Shown: positions 47,201 to 57,190, counted from the stretch's first letter. The stretch is DNA of 64,000 nt from Amphiura filiformis (GCF_039555335.1 NC_092647.1:15672094-15736093); one strand, 5' to 3'. Translations and numbers: made by a program. The notes: generated by a model not told the origin, from the letters alone.

Positions 47201-48932
47201 ATCTAGGTTGATGTAGGTCTTCTTGGTAGGTATTCTATAAAACACACATTGTGAAATGGACTCCTGATCTAGGTTGATGTAGGTCTTCTTGGTAGGTATT
47301 CTATAAAACACACATTGTGAAATGGACTCCTGATCTAGGTTGATGTAGGTCTTCTTGGTAGGTCTTCCATAAAACACACATTGTGAAATGGACTCCTGAT
47401 CTAGGTTGATGTAGGTCTTCTTGGTAGGTATTCTATAAAACACACATTGTGAAATGGACTCCTGATCTAGGTTGATGTAGGTCTTCTTGGTAGGTATTCT
47501 ATAAAACACACATTGTGAAATGGACTCCTGATCTAGGTTGATGTAGGTCTTCTTGGTAGGTATTCTATAAAACACACATTGTGAAATGGACTCCTGATCT
47601 AGGTTGATGTAGGTCTTCTTGGTAGGTATTCTATAAAACACACATTGTGAAATGGACTCCTGATCTAGGTTGATGTAGGTCTTCTTGGTAGGTATTCTAT
47701 AAAACACACATTGTGAAATGGACGCCTGATCTAGGTTGATGTAGGTCTTCTTGGTAGGTATTCTATAAAACACACATTGTGAAATGGACTCCTGATCTAG
47801 GTTGATGTAGGTCTTCTTAGTAGGTATTCTATAAAACACACATTGTGAAATGGACTCCTGATCTAGGTTGATGTAGGTCTTCTTGGTAGGTATTCTATAA
47901 AACACACATTGTGAAATGGACTCCTGATCTAGGTTGATGTAGGTCTTCTTGGTAGGTATTCTATAAAACGCACATTGTGAAATGGACTCCTGATCTAGGT
48001 TGATGTAGGTCTTCTTGGTAGGTATTCTATAAAACACACATTGTGAAATGGACTCCTGATCTAGGTTGATGTAGGTCCTCTTGGTAGGTATTCTATAAAA
48101 CACACATTGTGAAATGGACTCCTGATCTAGGTTGATGTAGGTCTTCTTGGTAGGTATTCTATAAAACACACATTGTGAAATGGACTCCTGATCTAGGTTG
48201 ATGTAGGTCTTCTTGGTAGGTATTCTATAAAACACACATTGTGAAATGGACTCCTGATCTAGGTTGATGTAGGTCTTCTTGGTAGGTATTCTATAAAACA
48301 CACATTGTGAAATGGACTCCTGATCTAGGTTGATGTAGGTCTTCTTGGTAGGTATTCTATAAAACACACATTGTGAAATGGACTCCTGATCTAGGTTGAT
48401 GTAGGTCTTCTTGGTAGGTATTCCATAAAACCCACATTGTGAAATGGACTCCTGATCTAGGTTGATGTAGGTCTTCTTGGTAGGTATTCTATAAAACACA
48501 CATTGTGAAATGGACTCCTGATCTAGGTTGATGTAGGTCTTCTTGGTAGGTATTCTATAAAACACACATTGTGAAATGGACTCCTGATCTAGGTTGATGT
48601 AGGTCTTCTTGGTAGGTATTCTATAAAACACACATTGTGAAATGGACTCCTGATCTAGGTTGATGTAGGTCTTCTTGGTAGGTATTCTATAAAACACACA
48701 TTGTGAAATGGACTCCTGATCTAGGTTGATGTAGGTCTTCTTGGTAGGTATTCTATAAAACACACATTGTGAAATGGACTCCTGATCTAGGTTGATGTAG
48801 GTCTTCTTGGTAGGTATTCTATAAAACACACATTGTGAAATGGACTCCTGATCTAGGTTGATGTAGGTCTTCTTGGTAGGTATTCTATAAAACACACATT
48901 CAAATCACTAATTATGAATATTCAATTTTCAG
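44264..48932 (+). other. Intron 16 (4.7 kb), mostly minisatellite
   Basis: The first kilobase includes an inverted pair of 28-mers at 44636-44663 and 45229-45256 (core ATACAAAACCCACCCAAG). The 66-bp array begins right after the second arm and stops 32 bp before exon 17. Confidence 0.8.
45267..48900. repeat. 66-bp minisatellite, about 55 units
   Basis: The unit begins GTGAAATGGACTCCTGATCT and ends CTATAAAACACACATT. It is highly homogeneous, with scattered variants such as GATGCAGG for GATGTAGG and GGTCTTCCATAA for GGTATTCTATAA. One-base indels occur near 45678, 45788 and 46285. The first units are the most divergent, and the rest are almost identical. As 66 is a multiple of 3, one minus-strand frame is open for 871 codons (48895 down to 46280). 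Unit variants mostly change the amino acid and the block is intronic, so I regard this frame as non-coding. Confidence 0.97.
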
Positions 48933-49106
48933 CTGTTTTTGATCCTCGCTGTGGTCTTGGATGGGAGTTGGACCCTACAACACAGAATTGTTATCTATTT
49001 AGTGACACAGACTATTTGAGTTGGCCTGATGCTGAGGAAGTTTGTAACAAAGATGGAGGCAACCTGGCCAGCATCCAAGGAGTAGAAGAACAGACATATA
49101 TTAATG
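48933..49106 (+). CDS. Exon 17: CTLD-E, N-terminal part
   Basis: Acceptor TTTTCAG ends at 48932, donor GTAGGT at 49107; phase 1 in, phase 1 out. It encodes CGLGWELDPTTQNCYLF, then WPDAEEVCNKDGGNLASIQG and EEQ. It is a canonical CTLD start. The acceptor is 32 bp downstream of the minisatellite, so the branch point may lie close to, or inside, the last repeat. Confidence 0.95.
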
Positions 49107-49752
49107 GTAGGTGCTTTTCTGTCTGTCTTCATATTTTAGTCTGTTTAAATATGTAAAAATATTGTTCAGTAGGCCTGATCCTGTATCCAGCAAACACAAA
49201 ACATTTTATAGATCCAATTTCTGTAATTCTACACATACATTTGTGACTGCCTTTGGTGTCAAGGCTTGACTTCCCTTAACTATTAATGTATCATTTGTCA
49301 ATGGAATGAATAGGGTCAGGTATAATGAATTTGTATTTGTAGCCCAAATAGTTTACTAACAGGTGACCCAAAATGTTGTCCGTATGTCTGCTCTTCTGTC
49401 TGTCTAATAACATACAGATGTGTGAATTTTTGATAAGTCAGATGAATGTGCTGCCATCATCCTTAATTTGCTCTTTGGTTTGCATAAAATTGATAGTTTT
49501 TTTTATTCTTGTCAAAATGGTCCATTATATGGCGACATATATATTACACATCAAGTATAAAATGAATGCAAGTAGTGTCTTTGTCATTTACCATGTTTAC
49601 CATACAATCAAGCATGTCAGATAACATCTTCTTTTTTTGAGTGAAGCACTACATTCTTTCTGAAAATGCACATCACCCATTCTTTTAGTTGGACAGAGAA
49701 ATAACATTGGCTAGGGCCTACCTGTTGCAAACCATGTCTTGTATCTTTGCAG
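49107..49752 (+). other. Intron 17
   Basis: 646 bp. CCAGCAAACACAAAACATTT at 49187 is a lone terminus of the CCCAGCAAACAC family. Otherwise unique sequence. Confidence 0.6.
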
Positions 49753-49869
49753 CACGACTGAAGTACTTGAGTGAGGCCACCATGTGGATTGGAGCTAATG
49801 ATTTGTCTGTAGAAGGCGGCTGGCAATGGAGTAGTGGAGATCCATTTAGATATCTCAACTGGAATCCAG
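49753..49869 (+). CDS. Exon 18: CTLD-E, middle part
   Basis: Acceptor TTGCAG ends at 49752, donor GTACGT at 49870; phase 1 in, phase 1 out. It encodes TMWIGANDLSVEGGWQWSSG followed by FRYLNWNP. WIGANDL, WQW and NWNP are standard. The second half is duplicated 114 bp downstream. Confidence 0.94.
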
Positions 49870-49922
49870 GTACGTATATGCTTGCTTGGGAGGGAGGGGG
49901 CACGCAAGTCAGTATGGGGCAA

Positions 49923-49983
49923 GTAGAAGGTGACTGGCAATGGAGTAGTGGAGATCCATTTAGATATCTCAACTGGAATCCAG
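49923..49983 (+). pseudogene. In-frame partial copy of exon 18 (possible alternative exon)
   Basis: It repeats 49809-49869 with two substitutions, at an offset of exactly 114 nt. TAG at 49924-49926 can serve as an acceptor, giving a 57-nt exon (49927-49983) with phases 1/1 and a GTATGT donor. Including it would add a second copy of the DWQWSSGDPFRYLNWNP block. If the 114 nt were retained, the frame also stays open. It may be an alternative exon or just a recent duplication. Confidence 0.6.
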
Positions 49984-50593
49984 GTATGTGCTTAGGGTTA
50001 GGGTGGAAAAAAAAACTTTCTCAGATCAACTTCAACTATTATGCTAAAATTGTAATACTATTGCACTGAAATATCAGTAACATCTGAGCATGTTTACAAA
50101 TCCCTGCTTATTTGCTATTCTTTCCATATAGAAAAATCAGTAGGAATAAAAAAGGATCTGGTCCAGACAACGGCCTATGATTGGGGATTTAGGTCATTGG
50201 AGTTCTTGACATCCTCCATGCAGTACATCCACATCTGTCTCTAAATGAAACAATGTCAATATAATTGGGGTATTTTTTTTATGTCGGACATATCTAGGCA
50301 TTAACAGCTGAAATCTAGGAGATAACGCTGACGAAATTTCGGCCAGGCACAAGTAACCTGGTGAAGGGTGTCGCCGTAGATAGCTAGTCGGGGTATTTTT
50401 ACAGGACAGGCAAGTGTAGCCGACAATCCGGGCGTTACCCTGATCGGAACTGACTGTAACAAGGTCTTTTATCATGGAGCATCTGGCAGAGCAGAGATAT
50501 TTTACGGGGGGGGGTCCTGCTGGGAATTGCACCCGGGACCGCATGCACCCGGGACCTCTTTATACTTTATTTTATATGGTATTCTCTTTACAG
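49984..50593 (+). other. Intron 18 remainder with SINE-like fragment
   Basis: From 50560 down to about 50190 on the minus strand, GGTCCCGGGTGCAATTCCC resembles a tRNA B box. It is followed by a GC-richer body and is directly repeated in short form (ACCCGGGACC twice). It may be a tRNA-derived SINE. The minus-strand open frame across it is not convincing as a gene. Confidence 0.4.
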
Positions 50594-50707
50594 GTGAACC
50601 GAATAACTATAATGGTAATGAGCACTGTACAGAGGTTTTTGCATCTAATGGAAAATGGAATGATGATAGTTGTGATACAAAGATGGGATATATATGTAAA
50701 AAGACAG
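50594..50707 (+). CDS. Exon 19: CTLD-E, C-terminal part (EPN/WND)
   Basis: Acceptor TTTACAG ends at 50593, donor GTTAGT at 50708; phase 1 in, phase 1 out. It encodes GEPNNYNGNEHCTEVFASNG, then KWNDDSC and YICKK. EPN with the downstream WND is the mannose/fucose/GlcNAc-type Ca2+ site. All expected Cys are there, so binding is likely. Confidence 0.96.
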
Positions 50708-51862
50708 GTTAGTCAATCAATTCATTTCGATCAGTAATGTTGATGTCTTAAAATGGCCACTTTGCCCCAATCTATCCATACTTTAACAGCTGGTCATTTG
50801 TGACCTTGAGAGAGGTCTTGTCAGTATCGTGGTCTATTCGGCAAATGATTTCCTCCCATCATTTATCCCCTTCACTCACAGAGTATAAATGTACCAACAG
50901 AAGAATTCCACTCCTTGCTCACGGTGCATATATGCGCCCATAACACATGGCTGAGACGGCCATCTTGGATATGGTTAGCAGGGAAAACATATAATATGGC
51001 AAATAAATCATTTGAAATGATTATTCTTCATATTTAATAATTCACCTATACTGCACATGGCATGAGCGGCCATCTTGGATGCCAAGGGAATATTTCTATG
51101 TATTGGTGGTGTGCAGAAGTGTTAACTCAGTGGGAAATGCTGGGGGCCGCCAGCCGCCGAGAACCATAATATAATGGTATAATGAAGACACGGAGCCCCT
51201 TGATCAGCAGCAATGACGTACAGGATTTACTCCCATAATATGATGAACTTTCTTGGCCCAGTTTTAGGACATAATTGTCCTCAATTTGATTTGACCCATG
51301 TTAGTGTTTGAATAGCAACATTGTGTTCACTTTGCATTCATTAATCCCGGTAAAATTGTTTTAGTATTGGATCAGTAGGACAGGTTTGTTAATATTAAGG
51401 GGCCGTAAAAAGGCAAAGGGAAGATACCTTAAAGCCATATTGTAACATTTCTATATTAGTATTTCTTTTCCATAAAATGTAAGCATTTACTCTCAGATAA
51501 TGTCCCCTTTTAATTTTGAGCCGAACAAGTGAGGTGAAGCAAAGAATATTGGAATTTACTACCAGCGTCAATGCGTTACTCCGGCAGTCATAATTCGGAT
51601 CCGTAACGATCCTTTGATATACGTGTGTGCCCATCCCGCACGCTGTGTACGTAATGTGTTATGAACATCGCATACATGTTCGACTAATATTTCCATCGTA
51701 ATAATAAACCATCTTATTAAGACGGTTTATTCAAAATCTTGGATTTTGACAACAAAACTACGGCAACATTTCCTGTTAAAATAAGTTTTGATGGTGAAAC
51801 TGTTGAAACCTGATATCATGTGTTAATTCCCATTGTTATCTCATATTTTGATTTCTATTCAG
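50708..51862 (+). other. Intron 19, no recognised feature
   Basis: 1155 bp, AT-rich. GGCCATCTTGGAT occurs twice (50960 and 51068). No transposon ends were recognised. Confidence 0.6.
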
Positions 51863-52099
51863 GTTACATTACATCTCATTTCACTGTGTTACCCAACCTG
51901 TACCTGCCTGGCAATGATAATATCCGTCTACGAGATGTCTACCCAGATGAATGCGCTAGAGCTTGCGTAGAAGAGACCTCTTTCGATTGCCTGTCATTGG
52001 ACTATAACAAGCTAACAAAAGAATGTGATCTGAGCGATACAACAGGACAGTACAATGGAGAATTGATCACTGACATAAACTTTGATTACTACGAAAAAA
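51863..52099 (+). CDS. Exon 20: PAN/Apple domain
   Basis: Acceptor ATTCAG ends at 51862, donor GTAAGT at 52100; phase 1 in, phase 1 out. It encodes a complete domain of about 79 residues: LYLPGNDNIRLRDVYPDECA, then RACVEETSFDCLSLDYNK, ECDLSD and a final YYEK. The C-x3-C, F-C-S-DY and C-LSD pattern is that of PAN/Apple modules, which bind proteins or sugars in extracellular receptors and proteases. As a one-exon symmetric phase-1 module it is suited to exon shuffling. Confidence 0.92.
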
Positions 52100-52329
52100 G
52101 TAAGTTTTCATTATCTTTTTAATATTGAGCTATTTAAGAGGTTCTTAATTAGTTTTACTCTGGGACCAGATATACAAAAAAGTATTTACGGGCCAGGAAG
52201 CTGCTGGTATTGGTTTTTGCACTTAATACTAAAAATCATGCAAAACATACAGTTTCCCTTTAATAAAGCAAAGTGTTGGAACACACCCCATCCCTGCCAC
52301 TCTTCCAACCAGCTATAGAGCATAAAGGC

Positions 52330-52605
52330 GCAGGATTGGTCATTGCACAAATAGCCTTCAATTGCAAGAAAGTGTGCAATTTGTATAAATAGCACAAATA
52401 GCCAGTTGCTTAAGCAACTTTACAAATTGCATATATAGCCACAGATAGTTGCAATTGATGCAATCTATGTCGGCAAATTGTATAAATAGCCAAAGGTGTT
52501 ACAATTTGTGCGATTTATGTCAGTAAATTGCACGAATAACCTTCAGTTGCAAGAAAGTGTGCAATTTGTACAAATAGCACAAATAGCCACGTATGTAAGC
52601 AATTT
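52330..52605 (+). repeat. Degenerate tandem repeat CAATTTGTATAAATAGC
   Basis: About ten imperfect copies of GCAATTTGTAxAAATAGCxx in intron 20. The first and last parts are near-identical 80-mers (52345 and 52525). Confidence 0.85.
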
Positions 52606-52607
52606 TG

Positions 52608-52680
52608 TCTGTCATTCTTCACCCATAGTGCCAGATGTTGGCCCAGGCCCTACACTCTCTCCCATAGAGCTATAGAAGTG
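52608..52680 (+). pseudogene. Dead copy of the exon 21 acceptor and 5' edge
   Basis: CATTCTTCACCCATAGTGCC and AGATGTTGGCCCAG match the real acceptor exactly, 110 bp upstream of it. The copy then diverges and hits an in-frame TAG. It would compete as a decoy acceptor. Confidence 0.85.
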
Positions 52681-52738
52681 ACCCGGTCTGGGCAGAATAT
52701 ATAGCAGTTAATATTTGTCTCTCATTCTTCACCCATAG

Positions 52739-52954
52739 TGCCAGATGTTGGCCCAGACCCTGACCCTCCCACACTCCCGCCCAGCTATCGATGTGATGAA
52801 GGCTGGGCTGGCTACGGCAGTTATTGTTATCAGGTTCAAAATGTACTTCAATCCATGCAAGAGGCTAGGACAAGATGTCGCACACTTGGAGGGGATCTAG
52901 TGTCTATCCACAACAAAGCTGAGAATGATTTTGTTCTCAATACTGTGAAATCAG
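52739..52954 (+). CDS. Exon 21: Pro-rich linker and CTLD-F N-terminal part
   Basis: Acceptor CCATAG ends at 52738, donor GTAAAA at 52955; phase 1 in, phase 1 out. It starts with the spacer PDVGPDPDPPTLPPS, then CDEGWAGYGSYCYQV, EARTRCRTLGGDLVSIHNKA and END. The CTLD start is canonical. Confidence 0.95.
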
Positions 52955-53508
52955 GTAAAATATATATCATTTCTTCCAATAATTCTTAGTGTAACCTGTC
53001 ATGAGATTTCTTGGTGTAGATTATTCATCCAGTAGAGCAAATGTATACCTGTTAATAAATAAATTAAATTTCTACTCACTATGCTACATTACGCCTGGAA
53101 ATACCAGAATGACTGTGATGTAATATGCAATGATGATAGGGGACAACCTTTTGGTGCCTGGACCCATGCATGCGTCAGCTTAAGCAGTGTCTTCATTTCT
53201 TGCCATTTTATTCCCAGTTTCTGATTTAGTCATGTGATTCCTAACAAGTATCAGCACATGGAAATAAAGCATTTACTGAGACAGTTTTCTTCAAATGCAA
53301 GTGAAAAATAACCTCTTTTTGCTTGTCTAGCAGAATAGGGTATGAAGGTGTGCATCCAATATGTCCAAAGTAGACTTAAACACTTAAACACTAACTTTGA
53401 AACAATACAGAATATAACAAACACAGAAGTTGAAATGCGTTCTTAAAAGTGTAATTTTATTGGTTCATATAGTCATACAACCAAATGATTTCATTCACTT
53501 ATTATTAG
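52955..53508 (+). other. Intron 21, no recognised feature
   Basis: 554 bp of unique AT-rich sequence. Confidence 0.7.
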
Positions 53509-53669
53509 CTGGTTTATCAAGCCCAATTTGGACTGGTCTAAATGACCTGACTCTTCAAAGCTCCTTTGATTGGACGGATGGCAGTGAAGTAGACTTTACA
53601 TGGTGGAATACGGGTGAACCAAATAACTATGGCGACAAAGGTGAAGATTGTGTGGAAATGTATGGTAAT
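53509..53669 (+). CDS. Exon 22: CTLD-F, middle and sugar loop (EPN)
   Basis: Acceptor TTATTAG ends at 53508, donor GTAAGT at 53670; phase 1 in, phase 0 out. It encodes PIWTGLNDLTLQSSFDWTDG, then WWNTGEPNNYGDKGEDCVEM. The usual WIG reads WTG. EPN marks a mannose-type site. Confidence 0.95.
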
Positions 53670-54016
53670 GTAAGTAAACATAATTAGTTTAATAACTTTT
53701 TAAGAACATTTACTGAGGAAGATGACCTCAATATTTTTAATTAACTAACTAAGGTATGACGTTACTGCCCTCAGATCGATGTGTCTAGTGTCTGGTCCAT
53801 CGCACTACGTGCTCTTCTATAGTCTGTGACATAACTATCATGACTCCCATGTTTTAAGGCTAGAGTACATGTGGCAGTGGTATAAAAAAGATCAATAAAG
53901 GTTTTTTAACTGATGCCGATGTAAATGAATGTATGATTTAAGAGTAGCCATGTGCTTAAAATTCTTCTGACAATAAGGTCAACATGTTCAATGATCTTCG
54001 ATTACCTTTGTTGTAG
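53670..54016 (+). other. Intron 22, no recognised feature
   Basis: 347 bp, unique sequence with no repeats noticed. Confidence 0.7.
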
Positions 54017-54127
54017 GGAGCTTGGAATGACCAGGATTGCTCAGATCGTGTTCCATCTGTGTGTAAGATTATGAAGAAAGACCTACCACCAACTCAATTC
54101 CCAGTCACACCATCTGGATGTAGTCTG
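54017..54127 (+). CDS. Exon 23: CTLD-F C-terminal end and linker
   Basis: Acceptor TTGTAG ends at 54016, donor GTAAGC at 54128; phase 0 in, phase 0 out. It encodes GAWNDQDCSDRVPSVCKI, completing WND and the last Cys pair, then LPPTQFPVTPSGCSL. The trailing PSGCSL is the usual opening Cys of the next CTLD, so at least one more domain is expected. Confidence 0.94.
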
Positions 54128-54256
54128 GTAAGCTCCATTTTGTTTTATTTGGCAAAACATGATAATATTGTTTTAATCTCAAACATTTGCACATATTTTT
54201 CTGGAATCAGGAGTATTGCTGTCAGTATTGATGGCACTGATAAAGCAATGTTATTA

Positions 54257-54395
54257 GTTATTAGGTGAAGCGGAGGTATGGTACGGGAAATTATCATGCG
54301 CGAAGTGTCATACTGGGTGAAGCCGAAGGCTGAACCCAGTATGACACTGAGCGCACGATAATTTCCCGTACCATACCGACGCTGAACCTAATAAC
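54257..54395. repeat. Near-perfect long hairpin
   Basis: Arms GTTATTAGGTGAAGCGGAGG and TATGGTACGGGAAATTATC are mirrored to 54395 with few mismatches. The stem is about 65 bp around GAAGCCGAAGGC. Typical of a foldback MITE. Confidence 0.88.
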
Positions 54396-54399
54396 GAAT

Positions 54400-54706
54400 T
54401 TATCATACCACTAAGTCATTCTAAATATTGAAATAATTACGTTTTTAAATATTTTAATTCCTGCTAAATAGGAAAAATATTACAAAAAATAGATGACTGT
54501 TCCGCGTATTACAGGTTGCGTGCATTTTACGCGCCCGGTTTACGCGATTCGCCTTTATACGCGTACCTCGCCGTACACGCGTATCGGCCTTGCGAAATAC
54601 GCTCTCACTGACTAGATATAAAGCGTAAAATACGCACTCACTGACTAGATACGAAAATATATCAGGTTAGCGGTGTTCTTTGATGTTTACCTTAGTGGTA
54701 TGATAA
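54400..54706. mobile_element. Small TIR element next to the hairpin
   Basis: TTATCATACCACTAAG (54400-54415) and its inverse CTTAGTGGTATGATAA (54691-54706). The interior carries TACGCGTACCTCGCC-like CG-rich sequence and TCACTGACTAGATA twice. It may form one compound with the adjoining hairpin. Confidence 0.7.
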
Positions 54707-54738
54707 GGGTTGATATCATTATTGTCTTGTCTCTGTAG

Positions 54739-54909
54739 GACTGGTTTCCATACCAATATTCCTGTTACTATGTTGAGGGGGATAATAAAACAATGTGGGT
54801 TGATGTTATTATATCATTGTCCTATTTCTGTAGGACTGGGTTGCGTACCAATATTTCTATTACTATGTCGAGAGTGATGATAAACAGTCGTCTTAGGGTA
54901 TTTAAATAA
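54739..54909 (+). CDS. Exon 24 (doubtful): truncated start of CTLD-G
   Basis: Acceptor CTGTAG ends at 54738; phase 0 in. It encodes DWFPYQYSCYYVEGDNKTMW, a clear continuation of the CTLD start opened in exon 23. It then runs into a tandem copy of its own 5' region in a shifted frame and stops at TAA 54907-54909. AATAAA at 54905-54910 overlaps the stop and could serve as a polyadenylation signal. Either the gene ends here with a broken CTLD, or the intact exon was lost or misassembled. Confidence 0.45.
   Translation, partial: DWFPYQYSCYYVEGDNKTMWVDVIISLSYFCRTGLRTNISITMSRVMINSRLRVFK
54799..54888 (+). pseudogene. Tandem copy of exon 24 acceptor and 5' part
   Basis: Starting GTTGATGTTATTATATCATT, this repeats 54709-54798 at an offset of 90 bp, including an acceptor CTGTAG and GACTGGxTTxCxTACCAATAT. 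The Cys codon TGT of copy 1 is TAT here, and the copy reaches TAG after about 20 codons. Confidence 0.82.
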
Positions 54910-54910
54910 A
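54905..54910 (+). promoter_or_regulatory. Possible polyadenylation signal
   Basis: AATAAA overlapping the TAA that ends the doubtful exon 24. AATAAA is common by chance in AT-rich DNA, so this is weak. Confidence 0.3.
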
Positions 54911-57190
54911 GGCACTTAATTTATGATTACCAGATGGGCGCTGACATTACAGCTTCGAGACAGGATGTCTGGAAAAGTGACCTTTGGCACAGCGGGTGGT
55001 CTTCCTATGTATTTCAATTGGAAACACGGGATTTTAAGAGTTTCCGTCGATAACTGTTTTCCCGTCGGTAAAAACCTTCCGAAATTTAGTTCTTGAAAAC
55101 ATACTAAATAAAAATTCCTTTAAAAAAGGAATGGGGCGCCCAACGTGAGCTGGGCATGATATGGTGAATTCCATGGTGATCAGATTTGGTATTATAATGA
55201 TTTTTTCTAGGGAAGAGTAGAAGATGATCAAATACAAGAGAAATGCTTCATGGAATGAAGCTTTCGTGTCAATGTGTGATTATGTGGGGTGAGTTCTGTT
55301 TTGGGGGCCTATTGTAGTGAGGTTATTGCTTTGGATATTGAATATTGTTGAATTTCGTTATGCAGGACCTAGGGTATATGATGGATAGTATAGAAGACAC
55401 AAATATGTAAGCTTCCCCCCTAGTCATCTATACACTCATTCTTGTCACACGACGAATTTCGACAAAATCATGTAAACGTAATTTCGTTTTTCACCCGACC
55501 TCCATCCAGAAACAATCCTGAAATGTTGAAAACTTGGGGTCGGCGCACTCATGCCAGTTTATCCTAAGGTATACTCTGTGTCTTTTGTAGCCCACCAACC
55601 ATGTGGCTAAGAGAGGCTAGGAAATACTTAAACTAATACAAAAAAATCATACCCTCCTTTCATATCAAACAATTCCAAGAAATTGACAGGCCTGTAAAAT
55701 CAAGGGTAAGATCGATTGTTATTCTTCATTAAACGGGCACAGCCCATTTTTTATGTTATTAATTCTGCTAAAAATTAATTAAACAATAACAAAACTACGT
55801 CATAATTATGACTTTAAGTCGGCCATAGAACTCTATTTTAAACGGACAAAATAGCCATTGGGGTTTCTTTCACTTTACCTTGCTAGGAACCCTTCCGAGC
55901 AGTTAGGCATATTACTATAAATATTATTTCATTTAGCATTTTGGGTAAACACTAACAAAATGACGTAGGTCTAAATCGTACACTATTGCTTTAAGCTGCC
56001 CGACACCGACCCGGGCGAACAACGGTGAACCACAAGTCAAAAGTCGCCTAATTGGGCTACCATATCGCGGGGTTGGCAACTCTGGTTGCAAATATACACT
56101 TCTGACCTTCAAGCATGGACCCATGGTTAAACACAATCATGTCTTCCGAATTTATTCCTTTCTCTGCTGACCAGAATTGAACTTCGTTAATTAATGTTTT
56201 TTATCAGAGATAGTCACCACAAAGATACTGAGATGTGTTCTAATATCTTTGGTCACAATCAGTTAGCAGTCAAGCACATAAACCAATTAGTGATTTCATG
56301 ATTGGTCAGTGGTTGTGTTTGTCAATTATAATTGATTGGGGTTGGTTTAAGGATTAGGTGTGCAAAAAGATCACGGTCCTGTTGCTACTGCAATCACTAT
56401 GGACCACAATGGCCTCATTCCAGTGGCATATTATCAATAACCTCAAGTAAACAATCATAGTGCAAAATTTGACCTTAAGTTGCAGCGTATGAGTTTTTGT
56501 ACTCACATTTTCAAAGGTCATTCAATGAATGTATTGGGGTTAAAGAACTGTGCCCTGATAGATGAGCATGTTGTAGATTCTTCACACTGTAAACAACTGT
56601 AGTTCATGTGCAAACATGTTCAAAACATACATAATTAGAATGGTCAAATGTCACCGTCTATCGGGTTCAAAGAGGCGGTAAACTGGTTTACGCCATACAA
56701 AGGTCACGGTTTATTTGGTGTTTTTATAAGTCCATTAATTTTGCATTTTAAACAAAGAACATACGCACACCATTTTATCCCGTGCATATCAGAAAACAAT
56801 AATAAAATAAAATCCAAGCATATTGTGGTTTTATTTCTGAGCTGGGCATAATTTTAGCAAAACAATTGCGAAGTAAATCTAGTAAGAGTGAAATTAGAAG
56901 CTTTTCACAAAGTCATGCCAATAAGGTGCGCCCGCTAAGGTGTGCCCCAAAAAGCAGAGTCCCCCAATGTGTAATTATTAAAGTTGCCTTATACATTTCA
57001 GCAATTTTGATGATATTTGTCTGAAATATACCTATCTATTGTGGCACATCTACTGATCACTTGGTGGTCTTGGTATTGCGGCGCCCATGTGTCATGTGGA
57101 CATTAAATTTAGTGCCTTTTATTAAATATCCTATGGTGATAAAGCAATGGGGTTGATGCTAGTATTACACAGGGAAAATATGCCACATAG
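54910..57190. other. Downstream region, no gene recognised
   Basis: The segment 54970-55020 resembles 43350-43400 (CTTTGGCACAGCGGGTGGTC). No CTLD exon continues the gene. GGCGCCCAACGTG at 55135 resembles a tRNA-Lys primer-binding site, but no LTRs were found. Confidence 0.5.

Larger units (their letters stand above)
2124..54909 (+). other. Gene span: multi-CTLD, FAMeT-like and PAN domain protein (5' incomplete)
   Basis: This is a spliced gene model assembled by eye. Twenty-three exons (2124 to 54127) have consensus acceptors and donors, matching phases throughout and 3105 nt in total (1035 codons, no stop). A 24th exon at 54739 is doubtful. Domains in order are six C-type lectin-like domains (the first lacks its beginning), a Methyltransf_FA (farnesoic acid O-methyltransferase-like) domain between CTLD 4 and 5, a PAN/Apple domain between CTLD 5 and 6, and a truncated seventh CTLD. 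Short Pro-rich exons separate some modules. No transmembrane segment is visible, and the signal peptide must lie upstream of the window. CTLD proteins bind sugars through Ca2+ using EPN/QPD plus WND motifs; several domains here keep both. The inferred role is secreted or cell-surface glycan recognition, perhaps innate immunity. It could also be two genes, since the introns before 12161 and 29501 are long. Confidence 0.8.

Noticed and set aside
46280-48895. Long repetitive minus-strand protein as a genuine gene
   Set aside because: It is produced by the 66-bp repeat period, has no unique start or end, lies in an intron, and its unit variants mainly change amino acids.
50194-50544. Minus-strand protein gene of 116 residues
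   Set aside because: It overlaps a SINE-like GC-richer repeat and resembles no protein family; the frame is probably open by chance.
55130-55160. LTR retrotransposon primer-binding site (GGCGCCCAACGTG)
   Set aside because: No flanking LTR pair, no TG/CA ends, and no gag or pol coding nearby.
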